64,000 nt of DNA. Origin: Entomortierella parvispora (lineage: Eukaryota; Mortierellomycota; Mortierellomycetes; Mortierellales; Mortierellaceae). Position numbers and translations under genes: made by a program. Under the pieces are notes generated by a model. It saw nothing but the letters and a program-made list of their open reading frames with translations. It was not told the DNA's origin and did not search any database. The stretch lies in NCBI GenBank assembly GCA_963573315.1, contig OY752152.1, positions 1,409,001-1,473,000 on the forward strand. The letters are read 5' to 3'. Position 1 is the first letter of the stretch. Each line of letters starts with the position of its first letter. Shown piece after piece: positions 45,723 to 56,735 of the stretch.

Positions 45723-46454
45723 AGTTAAAAGAGAGAAGAGGCAGTGGTAGCAAATACAATCCTCGACGGCGTCCTCGACAGCGCGTCGAATAACTTTTCT
45801 TGCAATTCACCCTTTAGCGCGTTTTTCTTTTTGCCCGCACGCGACCGAGCTACTCCTGTGGTGTCCTGGAAGAGTCTAACGCTCATAAATCGTGTGTCCC
45901 CTTTATTATTAGGAAGTGGGCGAGACAATGATGGCACCAAATCTCTTCATGACAGCGAAGCAATGCAATCAGTGCAGCTACTCGCCATGTCGCGACCAAT
46001 TACCATCCTTCAGTTGTCCCGAGGACAAGTGCCAACCAAGAAAACCACCAGAGCCGATTTGGATGGAAAAGACCTCCCTCAACAGGCTATCGAGCCAAGC
46101 TTTCGACAGTCTGTGCATGAACAGTTACAACGCCTGTCCCTCTGTTCGGGATCGTATAAACATCGCCATATTCCTGCCACGCGCGAATTCGACCTGAACA
46201 TGTGCTTGCATCGTGCACACCCATGCTCATTGCCATTTCAACACATGAGGCCAGATGCCAGACTGATGTACAAAACTAAGATACGTCAGGGAGCCATGTT
46301 GAGATCTGAAGTCTGACACAAGGGGGGCCTTCAATGGGAAGAGGCGTCCCATGTAATTTGTTTGCCACTGCATGTGGCGATGCAAAATTGAATCACCCAT
46401 CTTTCACATCTCATCATCTCATCCCCCCGCAAGGTATCCCCCATTCCTCGACCA
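45723..46454. other. Intergenic
   Basis: About 730 nt with no supported gene between a glycosyltransferase pseudogene and an F-box-like gene on the same strand. Confidence 0.4.
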
Positions 46455-49128
46455 TGCAGGCTGCCACCGATCCACCTCCAAAAAGAGTCTCTGTCCACGC
46501 TCCCTCCAGAGTGCCTTCATATCATCTTGCAGATATTGCAGTCGCCACCGTTTTTCCTCAGGGTCGCGCTTGCGCGCCTGATGCAAGTCAATAGCTACCT
46601 TTTCTCCGCCGCCCTTCCTTATCTCTATGGCCCTGTTTTCAATGGAAAAATCTCCTTTAACCCATATCAAGACACCGTTCATCCATCACTCTTCAGGGCG
46701 ATCCAGACAGTTCTTCGACATCGACCTGCAGTCGAGATTAGCGATCTCCTGTCTGCCGCGTACGATATTGTCCCTCCATCGGCAGACGGCGACCACCAAA
46801 GTCAGGACTTGGGATTGATCAGAAATATTGATTACTTGTCTGCCATCCGTTCATTCAATCCTTCTGGCATCGACTACGCGCCCATATATTGTGGCATTGA
46901 TGACAAGTACACACAAGGTGTCATCCATGGGTGGGAGCGCTATCCTCGAAGGCTGGCAGAAATGGTGTTCCAATCTAAAAAGGCGGAGCAGCAGAACCCG
47001 TCGCCCTCTCTGCTCACCCAATCAACCGCGCCCCCTTTCGTGGCCGCAACAAATTTCGGGGAAGGTGTCTTTGACGAGAACCTCCCTCTTCCCTCGCGAT
47101 CCCTTGTCGGTCGCTTTAGCGAGGTGTCTTATCGCTACGTCGCTGTAACTGTGGTGTTGCGGCGAGACTTGACATGGACAGTCTGCTCTCCTATCTTTGA
47201 ACAGATCGAAGAACTAGTCATTCCACTCTCAGATATCAACCGGTATCTAGGTGTTGTTCATCGGTTGCAGTCTCTCAAGGCCGTTCATTTCACGATGGAT
47301 GAGCTGCATGCAGGCACCCACGGTTTATGAGCGCCAACCTATGCCAATGACGCAAAAGGATTTGGAAGATTTTGGAACGTGTAAACAGAAACAAGACCAA
47401 CAGCTCAGGGAGATGATCGAGTTTACTCAGAGGCATTGTGAATTGTTCCCAAATCTACTTAGGGTTGCGGAATGCCCCGACAGCTTTCTCTGGAAAAGGA
47501 AAATGACCTGTCCATCGGATATCATAGACGAGCTAAAACTCTGTCTTCCGCCGTTGCGTGCACCTCAGACGATCGATTTCAGAAACTGGAGACAGTTGGT
47601 GCCAAAACTCAAGCAGACAGACCTGAGTTGCGTCGAAATATTAGATCTACTCAATATCGAAACATTGCAAGCCCCAGCCATCTTATGGAAGAATGACCCT
47701 ATGTTCTTGACACGCTGTCGAGCTTTACGACAACTTTACTTGATCACGCCCGGAGCTGGATCGTTTCAATGGGCAGTGAAGGAAAGAAGAGCGTGGGACT
47801 TGCACCAGGCGGCCTTGACATCTCTAGCTCCCTTCAACACGTGGACCTCACATTCACCCAAGAAACCCATTCCTCTGGAAATATTATCCCTGGTAACAAA
47901 TCGGTATTTCAAAGATGAGCTGGATGATGTGGTGTTCGCATTCGGCGACACTCTGCAGTCTGCAGAATTGTATTCAGATCTCCAACATAGACTTGCCGAT
48001 GAGCAGCTCGCGTTTTCCATTGGACGTGAATGGAGGTTGCCAAAGATCACGAAACTGATGATCTCGATGCCAAATCTCCGGTTGTTGGTTGACCCGGACT
48101 TGTACCTTCATCTTGGGGACAAGCTTCGAAGGCTAGAACTCTTGGATAAGTCGACCTTACCATATGAACCCCAGGAAGTATATACTTGCCAGCCTTTCTT
48201 GGAGTCCAAGACCGCGTTGGTGGATATTATCCTGCAAGGATGGCCGGCTTTGACGTTCAACCCGGAGAGCTTGCATCGAACACCGAATCTTAAAATTTTG
48301 GATTTGAAGATGTACCGAACACAAGAGATGCCCCAGTTTTATCCTTCGACGGAAGACCTGCACGCGTCTGTGTTCTTCACACAGCCCCCTCAATCGTCCC
48401 TTCATTCCACCGGCGCAGCCTGTACGACAGAGATGGCGTCCGACTCGCACGCTCCAGTCTCTCTAGATCAACCACGACCTCTCTGGACTTGGGATTGGCA
48501 TCTTCCTCACCTCGAATCGTTGCGTCTTGACAATGTGTTTGCAATCCTGTTCCAGTTCCAGATGCTCGGAAGCTGCCCCTCACTCCAACGCTTGGAGCTC
48601 AATCCTCAATCCCCAGGAACAACGGAAGGTTGTCAACGGGTCTTATCTTCCCGAGATTTTACACTTTCAGGTACTTCCTTGCTATCTTCTTGTTCGGACA
48701 GCGCCTCTTCCTTTGTCGTGGCGCCATCCCTCAAAGAGCTGTATCTCCATGGTGGCTGGATTTTGGACGATGAACTTCGACTGAAGGTCTTCCGGGTGAC
48801 GTTCCCAGGCCTCGTTACCTTGGGGGAGTATCTCACTACGGGTTGCTCCGCCTGGGGTTGTGTCAAGGCTCTACACTTTGGGATTCCCAACCTTAAGATA
48901 GCCAGACGATATATCAGTCGAGCAGCCTCTGAAGGATTAGAAAAGAGCTTGGAGGATCATGGTCTCGTCAGGGCTCCTACGCAAGCAATCGGGTTTGGAT
49001 TTGAATCTGACGCACAGAACTTGTCAGAGGAAAAACCAGCAACGAAAACAATTTACACACTGAATGATACCGCATGGCACTTTGCCGACAAAGTTGAACA
49101 AGAGACAGAGGAACAGCAGGGAGAGTAA
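46455..49128 (+). pseudogene. Frameshifted F-box/LRR-like gene
   Basis: Two long + frames belong to one protein. The first (open from about 46460 to 47330) starts with an F-box-like STLPPECLHIILQILQ and continues to VVHRLQSLKAVHFTMDELHAG. The second (continuing to 49128, in the +1 frame) picks up at VYERQPMPMTQKDLEDFG and runs 590 residues through leucine-rich segments (PSLQRLELNP, APSLKELYLHGG). The frames overlap around 47320 at GGCACCCACGG, where one extra base would explain the break; no intron fits. The only nearby ATG (46454) is also in a different frame from the F-box. Either a recent pseudogene or sequence errors; the long intact frames argue that damage is young. SCF substrate-receptor role if functional. 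Confidence 0.6.
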
Positions 49129-51387
49129 GGAAGCGAGATTTATTGCCCCAAGGAACAATAAACATGCAAGCGCCCATTCTTATCTTCATGTCCACAGGTG
49201 GCTGCCCTCTCCCGCTCCCGAATAATGCGCTGCTACTCTCAAGTTCGTGTTCGCCTCCTGTATTGAAGTCCCTGCATCCCTTCGAAGGGAAACAAAACGA
49301 AGGGAAACAAAACGAGGCACCAGAGGATCGATCGGGCTTGCTAAAGACGGCTTTATTGTCTTTGTGAGAATCGACATGATGCTTATGGTAAGTGGCATGG
49401 ACTTGCTCGTCCGTGCGCTGATTTCCGCATTCCTGCATTCCTCCTGTCCTGCATTCGTACATTCATGTTTTAAAAAGGTTGTCCAGTCGAATCCTGAGAG
49501 AGCCATTGAACACCATGTCCCGGCGATTCGCCCATCATCCAATGAAAAGTCCAGGTTCTCGTCATGTCCGCGTCTTTTCTAGTCCTGTCGTCTTAGTTTA
49601 GTCTTCTCTGAGGGTGTTAGTAGGATTTTTCATAAGCCACGAACCTTGCCCTGAGCTAGAATCGCACGATTTCCACTCAAAATTTCCGTAGAAGCGCGTG
49701 CAAAAGACGCGTCTTTCTTCAAACAGCATGCCGCGTCTCCATCCTCTCTATGATTACGTTATTCTCTGCCAAGCCTAGCCCGAGTCCCGAGTCAGGTTTT
49801 TTTTGTCAAAGCCGGCTTTCTCTTTCCCTTGGAGGCCCTTCATTGGTTCCTCCGAGCGCTGTGGCCTTCTCCCGAGTCATATTTTTTTTTTTCATATGTG
49901 AGTTTGAAGGAGCCGTCTTTTGCAGGAATGCAGCTTGCCAGGGTGCAAATGCAAATGAGCAGCATGAATCCTCGTGCCTGAATGCACCCATTCCGCCATG
50001 CGCCGCGCATGTCTACGACCATTCTTGGTCGAGATTCGAAGGAGAGAAGTTGTTTACATTCTGTGTCGTTTTCGGGACTTTTTACCAAAAAGGAAACGCC
50101 GGGAGGACCCTAGCGGTAAGCATTGGTTGGCAATAACGGATTCATGCAGATGAAAGATGGGGTAAGGATGGTGGCAAAGGGAGGAGACAAGGGCAGGGAA
50201 GGGGATGGAAAGTGAAGGAAACAGTTGGAAAAGAGAGAGGAAATAACGAAATTTGCATGTGTTTTATACGACGGCGAAAAAGAGCGCTGGATCGGGTGCC
50301 CCGCCCTCTCAAATCCATAAATGCCAGCCCTCTCCCTTCTCTTTTCTTGTTCTTCACCCCAATCTTCTCCTTTCCAAAGCCACCTCAAAGCACAAACCAC
50401 CGGGCCCAACCCTCCTCTGCCTGCCATGTCGGACATCCACTGCAGTAAGAACCATCGGTCTCCTGCCTGGGTCCAAGCCGCCCCTAACGGTGACCCCAAG
50501 CAAGCCCAAAGACCATCCCTTGCCGCCTAGTCAAGACCTCGGTTGCCTCCTTTGCGACCTCGAGCCATGCCGCCCTTTTGTGCCGCAGTCCTTGGTCCTG
50601 CCTCCTTTCGGCGATGAAGCCTCTGCCGTTACACCTTCAATAATGACCGCTCTCCATTCGGTTCATTGGCCCACCCATTCTCGCATTACATGAGCGACAA
50701 GACAAGACATTGGCGCAGGCCCTACGCCACCAAGAGGTTCTCGCGACTGCTCTCATTTTGCGGTTGCTTGAACTCGATGCGGGTTGCTGACATGGTTTGG
50801 TCCTCGCAACTAATCGCGGGTCTTGCACTTCTTGAGAGGTCTAGCACTTCTCCAGAGGTCGACCCGTTCGAGACTTGGACCATTCCTGGCGCGCTTCAAC
50901 TGCGTCTTGCTTCCTGCTATCCTCCTTGGTTTGACTCTTCTTGGGCATCGAGGCTCTCCTGATCCCGTCATGCCTGCCTGCCCGCCGTCTTTCATTCGGC
51001 ACATTTCCTCGTGCCCTGCCGTTTTTGAACTGTCTGTCTTCCATCCATCTTTTTGGCACGCCATCAAGAACCAAGAAATCTTGACAACTGCTCTCCGCGG
51101 TCAAGCAAGCAAGACCCACTCTTGGTCTTGAGCTCCCTTCGAGCGTCTTCAAGAACCACGAGCTCGTCTCACAAAAAAAAAAAAACTTCCTTTTTCTCCT
51201 CTTTCTTTTAGTTTAAATCATGTGTGGTGTGTGTGGGGGCCGCTTCTGTTGGCGCTGAGGGTATATTGTCTGGTTAGGGGTCGTATTCGGGGTCAAACCT
51301 GATGCGTGAGGGCGAATGCCCCACTCCAAAGATACCTCGCCTCGGGCCTGTGTGCAGGGCGGTGGGTAGATAGACGGGCTGGGATTG

Positions 51388-51487
51388 GGATCTTCATCTT
51401 TCATAACAAATCTTTCTCCTTCATAATCTTCTCGCTCATAACAAATATACTCTCCTTCGTAGTCTTCATCCCTCATAACAAATCTTC
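51388..51487 (-). repeat. 36-bp minisatellite encoding a 12-residue repeat
   Basis: About 2.7 copies. On the minus strand the units read RFVMRDEDYEGE, YICYEREDYEGE and RFVMKDED in one frame. A stop directly precedes the first unit, so there is no evidence of expression; it may be the remnant of a repeat protein. Confidence 0.7.
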
Positions 51488-51770
51488 AAATATCAATATA
51501 TTCACCGTCGGGACTTTCTTTTATCATAGACTACGAGTCGAAATTTTAGCCGTGTCCAGGCTCCTGTCCCGACCGTGTCCACCTGTGTCCACCTGTGTCC
51601 AACACGTGACTTGTACCTTGAGGATTAGCGAAATGAATTCCATTTTGGGATCACTAGTCTTGTCCAAAAGTGAAGATTAGCGACGCGAATTTGCCATTGG
51701 TTGTTGTCGTCTCGGCTGCACAATCTCCCTGCAATTTTTTATCTTGGGTCTTGGGCGGGGACGAAACAAC

Positions 51771-51792
51771 TTTTTTTTTTTTTTTTTTTTTT
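51771..51792. repeat. Poly-T run
   Basis: Twenty-two consecutive T, six nucleotides before a (GT)n tract. Confidence 0.85.
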
Positions 51793-51796
51793 GTAT

Positions 51797-51797
<1 letters not shown>

Positions 51798-51831
<34 letters not shown>
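51798..51831. repeat. (GT)n microsatellite
   Basis: About 16 GT units on the + strand, interrupted only at its edges. Confidence 0.85.
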
Positions 51832-51832
<1 letters not shown>

Positions 51833-52002
51833 GGGAGGGGCTTTTTTTTGCATTCTTCCGCTTTGTGTTATCTCAGCCTCATCTCATTCTCATTTCACTT
51901 TCGCTCGCGTCGCGTTGTCTGAAGGGGTTTGACTATTGATCCATGAACTCATCAAACACTCAAAAGCTTTGGAAATGAGATCAGTTTATTGTCCTACAAA
52001 AT

Positions 52003-52367
52003 CTACAACTGTTTGTGTTTTTTCCTCAAGTCCTCTCGAATGAAGTTGATCGTTTTATCTTTGTAAGTGACCCCCAGTGTTGCAATAATCGACTCGACAG
52101 GAACTTCATCCTTCTTTGCCATGGCCTCGATGATGTCTACAAGCTGACTTCGCCTCTGCAGAGCCTTTTTGCGCGCTTGAGTGTAAGGATAAGCTGGATC
52201 ATTCTTCTTTGCGTCTGCAATTGGGCCATGATACTCGGCCCAGAGAACACGAAGGGTCAGGTTTTTGTTATCGGCAAGCATTAGATATCCTTTAGTGGAA
52301 GGATCAGAAGAATTAAGAGGCGAGTGAGTCAAGTTTTGAGCAAGTGGTGGTGTTAGTGGTGGTGGTG

Positions 52368-52412
<45 letters not shown>

Positions 52413-55400
52413 GCTGTTGCTGTTGCTGTTGCTGTTGTTGTCTCTTTTGTTGAAGTGGTGGTGGTGTTTCGTACCGAGGTGGTGGTAACTGGCGTGATTG
52501 TTGGTGCAGAGCATACGGTGGTTGAGGTTGGGAAACATCGCCACTGACAACAAAGGGTCGTCTAACTGCAGCCGGAGGCGGAACTGAATGTTGAAGATGA
52601 AGCCAGTGCTGTACTTGCCACTCATCCTGTTGATTCTGTCGTTCTTCCTGTTGGACAAACTTTTCCGTGAATGTTTCCTTAAGTCCTTTGATTTCTTCCC
52701 GTGTCTCCGCCACCAGGCCCTGATTTGAGTGCATCTGAGTTTGCATCTGGGTGGTGCTGTTTATCACCACGGACCCAAGTGTGTTCAAGGCACTGACAAC
52801 TTTCTCTGTGGTCAATTGCACACTGCCATTGATGATCTTTACCTGCTCCTGGTGAAGAGCGATGGCGGCTAGGAGATCAGCCTGGAACTTGCGGAAGAGA
52901 GGGCCAGAGAAAATGTGTTTCAGCTCATCCGAGGATAAAAGCCGGTTGTTGAGAGTTTCGCCAGAGGAATCGGTATAAGTCAACATCATCACCGCATCCT
53001 GTAGGATTACTCGCCTCATCCGGACCATGAGCTTTAAGAATGCAATTCGATCGATCAGGGCGCTGCTGGTCAAAGATGCCGTGGTCTTTGAAAGCTCGTC
53101 AAGAGCAATTGGCTTCCAAAAGACATCCTTCAGTGTGGCCTCGGATGGGTTGACACCTCGCATCTCATCTGCACACACCTCCGCCCAAGGCCTACCATCA
53201 GCCTCATCCATGACATCTTCAATCCAGGGGAAAATCAGACGTTGAAGCTCGAGGTCGGGGGTGACAAGGTCGCGTTCGATCTTGTAAGGTTCATCTCTCT
53301 TGTTGAAGTGCGCCATGTAAAAGGCCCCTACGGTGGGGTTCTTGGGAGCATAGAAGTTCTCCATCTGACCCATGACCCATCGACCAAGGTGTCGGATATG
53401 ATCAAAATCAAGGCCTAGGTGGTACGCCTCTGAGGTTCCAGCATGACGGCCACCATGAGTGATCTTGGTTGATGCAACTCCACAAGACAACAAAGCCTTG
53501 GTGGTGGTGGCGATTTGAGTCCTTGGATCAATTGCTTGTTTACGGTTTTGGACTTTTCCTCCAGAGGTTGACTTTCTGTTTTTGCTCAACGCCATCCGAG
53601 CTGCAGGATTTGCATCAGCCAAAAGCATCACACGACTCCAGTCGTCCGGATCAAGAAAATTAGGAAGAGGTTCCTTGTCAACCTACCAGAAATTACGATA
53701 AAAGAATTGGAAAAAGCATGAGTACCTGTATCATCAGCCTGGTGAGACGAATGGTGACGAATGGTGACGAATGGTGAACCGTCGAACACTATAACTTCCT
53801 CTTACCTGCCAACGCTCCAACATGTAAAATGCAAAGCCTCCTACTGAACATCGAAGAACGTTCTTGTGGCGGAATACAGTGCTATACAACTTCACGCCCT
53901 TCTTGTTGGTCTTGCCGCGGGAAATACAACAGACAATTCCAGTCGCCAGATCGGACCCCGCTGCAGGATGTCTTGCTTGGATACAAAACATATTGCTAAG
54001 GGTGATGTTGCGTACATCTTCGTCTCGCATTAACGCATGGTGACGAAAGAGTTGAGCAAGACGTTCACGAAGATATGGGAAGCGCTTCTCAGACTTGTAC
54101 TGGCGCTTATTTCCCTCGGTAGATCGGATAGGAAGATATCGCCAGAGATAGCAAAGGATCCTGATGAATTCCCCTTCAGTGTACGGATCTCTGAGAGCAC
54201 ACGATCCCGTTCTTGATGTCCCAGGTCTGACCGTGTCATAGACAAGTTTCTTTTCGTAGTTATCCATAGCTCCCCCCAATAAAATGTCTCTTTTCGGGTG
54301 ATCTACGCCCGGCGGATACTCTCCGTATCGCTGCAATGTCCATAGATAGATGAGTGCCTTCTTGATGTTGACGACGGTGTTGTATGTTCTGGGAACATAG
54401 ATGATCTTGTTGCCATGCTCATCCACGTCCGCATCGGAAAGGACTATGAAAAAACAGGTATATAATGGTTAGAGTCGTGCTTCACTTTCATGATAGAAAA
54501 GTGTGATACCCAATTAACTCACCAGAAGTCTTCTCCTTGATGTTCTTGACAACGGGTACCACTTTAGGGGCTGCTGGTGGATTAGGCTGCTGAGTTTCGA
54601 ATGGGCTAATGGTCTGCGAATCCTTCCACTTCCAAGCCCCATTACGATACTGTCGTTCCCGTTGTAAGGCTCTGATCTTTGCCTTGCTTTTAGCCGCTGA
54701 CGCCTTCTTCCCAGTAGCCACCTCTTCGGCGTCGGTGTCATCATCGGAATCATCTGTATCTTCGTCCAAGGAAATATCAAGTTGTTCCTGATCTTCGGCT
54801 CCCGCCTCTGCTTCCTGTTCCTGCTCCTGTACCTGTTCCTGTTCCTGTTCCTGTTCCTGTTCCTGTTCCTGCTCCTGTTCCTGTTCTTGCTCCTGCTCCT
54901 GTTCCTTGTCCTCGGCTTGTGACGACTTGGCCAATGGCTTTCTAGTTGCAACAACTCCACTGTAGCCTTTTCGTGTCGTAATGACCTTCTTGATTGCTGT
55001 CACGAACACGACCTTCTTGAAGTACTCTAGAATGCTTCGTCCAGATACAATGCAGTCACCATCCCGGTGTTCCATGCAATAGTCCTGAGAATAATAATGA
55101 GAAGATTAGAGTCGTCATTGGTGATAACGATGCAAGAGATTATTGACAACGTACCCTCCAATCGGCAATGCGGCCACGGTAGCAATACAGTGTTCTGTCG
55201 AGGTCTGGTGCTGCCAAGAAGTCGTCAAGGACTTTCAACGCAGAGCGCTTGAGTGCATCCCTTCTTTCCTCTGGCGTCATCTTGTCCCTTCTCTCTCTTT
55301 CTTCCTCCGCTTCCTTCGTAAGCCTTGCTCTCTCCTCCTCGGACATTGATTGCTTTGGTGCACTTGGTTTCTTGGCTGTAGGCGCTGTAAGAGCTGGCTG

Positions 55401-55758
55401 TGGTTGACCTCCAACGCGATATCCTTTCGGACCCCTTTTGTGCGCCTGGCGCTTAAACAGTAGAGATGCCAGGCTCTGATTTACAGTAGTAGTATCAACA
55501 AGGTGTTCGTTCGAGGCTCGTCGTTTTCGAGACGATCCTGGCTCTGGTTGAGAAGATGGTGCCGGAGTAACATGGGGCTTCTGCTCCTGCTGGATGTTGT
55601 CGGTCTATATCATTGATTACAAGATGAGATGTTCCCACAGTTAACATTGGTTTGGTATCTTTCTCTACGCCACCATTGGTAGCCGCAATACCATAATGTA
55701 CTGCAATTAAGATACTTACCTGAGTAGAAGACTTCTTTGGTGGGTTGGTTCCTTTCAT
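52003..55758 (-). CDS. Crypton tyrosine recombinase with GCR1_C-like domain
   Basis: Five exons (55758-55720, 55604-55155, 55084-54523, 54443-53806, 53682-52003) join in phase to 1122 residues. The N-terminal third is charged and disordered with a hexanucleotide-encoded QE repeat. The recombinase core runs from about 360 to 680: first Arg box HHALMRDEDVRNITLSNMF (about 489), THGGRHAGTSEA giving the HxxR box (about 640), HLGRW, and a candidate nucleophile Tyr in MENFYAP (about 672). A Pro/Gln-rich linker with a poly-Gln tract follows. The C-terminus (about 1045-1115, LRVLWAEYHGPI, then PYTQARKKALQRRSQLVDII) resembles the GCR1_C DNA-binding domain typical of fungal Cryptons. All catalytic boxes are present, so activity is possible. 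Confidence 0.85.
52377..52445. repeat. CAG/CAA repeat coding for poly-Gln
   Basis: TTG/CTG triplets on the + strand encode a run of about 20 Gln on the minus strand inside the recombinase, followed by HQHQ. Length polymorphism is expected. Confidence 0.9.
54825..54905. repeat. (CTGTTC)n hexanucleotide repeat coding for Glu-Gln
   Basis: About 13 hexamers of CTGTTC/CTGCTC on the + strand read as QE/EQ on the minus strand within the disordered N-terminal part of the Crypton protein. Confidence 0.9.
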
Positions 55759-56735
55759 CGATGAGTCAAAAAGAAAAAAAGGATTTTTGTGGGCTGTGTT
55801 CAACTTGATTTGTTAAGAGGGTTTTGCTGAATTGTGACGAACGTGCGAGGTCAATGCTGCCGATGCAATGGCGAGATGTGTTGAATCAGTGGTTCAGTTG
55901 ATCGATGGATAGATAGTGTTGAATGTATTGGAATGTGGAAGAGCGAGTTGAATGAATGAATAAAGACACAAAGGGAAGGAAAGAGATGATGGAACAATGG
56001 AATGATGGACAAATGAAAAGAAAGAAGGAAAGAGAATTTGTTTTTTTTTTTTTTTTTTTGTTTTTGTTTTTTGTTTTTGTTTTTGTTTCTTTTTTAAAAA
56101 AAATAAAATAAAAAGGTTAGAACTGAGGAGGGGATTAAAGAAGAAAAACAAGACCGAGGGCTCCTGGAGTAAGCGGTCTGAAGGAAAGAAACGGTTGAGG
56201 GAAAGTGGTGGGGGAAAGGAAAGGAATGGTTCAGGTGAATGGGACAAAAAGATGAAAAGCTGTCGCGTCGCGTCGCGTCTCCTGTTGTCGCGTTTCTCAG
56301 GGGGGCTATCGGTGTGAAAAAAAAGAAAAGGCTGGTGATGACGGTGTTGTGAGGGAAGGGCTTGGGTTGCGGTGTCTGTAAGTGAGGATTGGAAGGGCTT
56401 TTTAGGGCAAAGAGAAAAAAAAGAGAAGAAATGAGTTGGCTTTTTATAACGAAAGTGAAGAGAAGAGCGGAAAAACATGCTACATGCCAATGCAAAAGTC
56501 TGGACTTGTTCTACGGGTCTCCGCCTACGCGGATCGCGTAAAAAGGTAGTCTTGTTGTCAAAATGAGGGATTAGTAGCGAATTGAAAAAGGGCGACACTT
56601 GACCTTCAAAATGGACAGGTGTCCAGTGTCCACTATGTGAAACAAGTCACGCAAATAGTGGGATTTATTCCAAATTCAGTGCGTAGTCCATTATAGACTA
56701 TTATCACAACTGGTATTTGAATGCAAGGAATAAAA
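55759..56735. other. Intergenic: Crypton upstream region and ABCB copy 2 3' end
   Basis: 977 nt without a supported gene. T-rich block 56041-56115 (T-runs and TTTTTG units), CGCGTCGCGTCGCGTC tandem units at 56263-56279 similar to the CGACGCG units near the right end of the MULE, and the candidate Crypton edge at 56642-56651. The long open frames here are low-complexity Phe/Ser/Lys readings. Confidence 0.5.

Larger units (their letters stand above)
49129..52002. other. Gene-poor interval with several simple repeats
   Basis: 2.9 kb without a supported gene on either strand. Contains a duplicated 14-bp GAAGGGAAACAAAA unit (about 49281-49312), a 36-bp minisatellite (51388-51487), CTGTGTCCAC tandem units (51575-51600), a T-run and a (GT)n tract. 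Open frames here are short and low complexity. Confidence 0.5.
51605..56651 (-). mobile_element. Crypton (tyrosine-recombinase DNA transposon), boundaries tentative
   Basis: The interval holds one gene with Crypton hallmarks (52003-55758, minus). Cryptons move by tyrosine recombinase and lack long terminal repeats, so edges are hard to see. The limits given are two inverted 10-bp copies of CGTGACTTGT (51605-51614 and, inverted, 56642-56651). Both lie near GTGTCC-rich stretches (51575-51600, 56615-56633), and a GATTAGCGA-like motif is shared (51619, 51673, 56571). The recombinase gene is solid; these outer boundaries are weak. Confidence 0.45.

Noticed and set aside
46454-46591. Short protein starting at the ATG at 46454
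   Set aside because: Its frame gives no F-box-like pattern and stops after 45 residues; the F-box-like sequence lies in the adjacent frame.
51701-51939. Small membrane-like proteins with FFFFF and VCVCVC runs
   Set aside because: Direct translation of the poly-T and (GT)n microsatellites.
56263-56279. CGCGTCGCGTCGCGTC units as a second MULE terminus
   Set aside because: Only the short CGACGCG unit is shared with the internal sequence near the MULE right end; no TIR sequence is present.
55894-56598. Minus-strand frame of 234 residues (Phe/Ser/Lys-rich)
   Set aside because: Reading of T-rich simple sequence; no domain, and composition unlike the real genes here.
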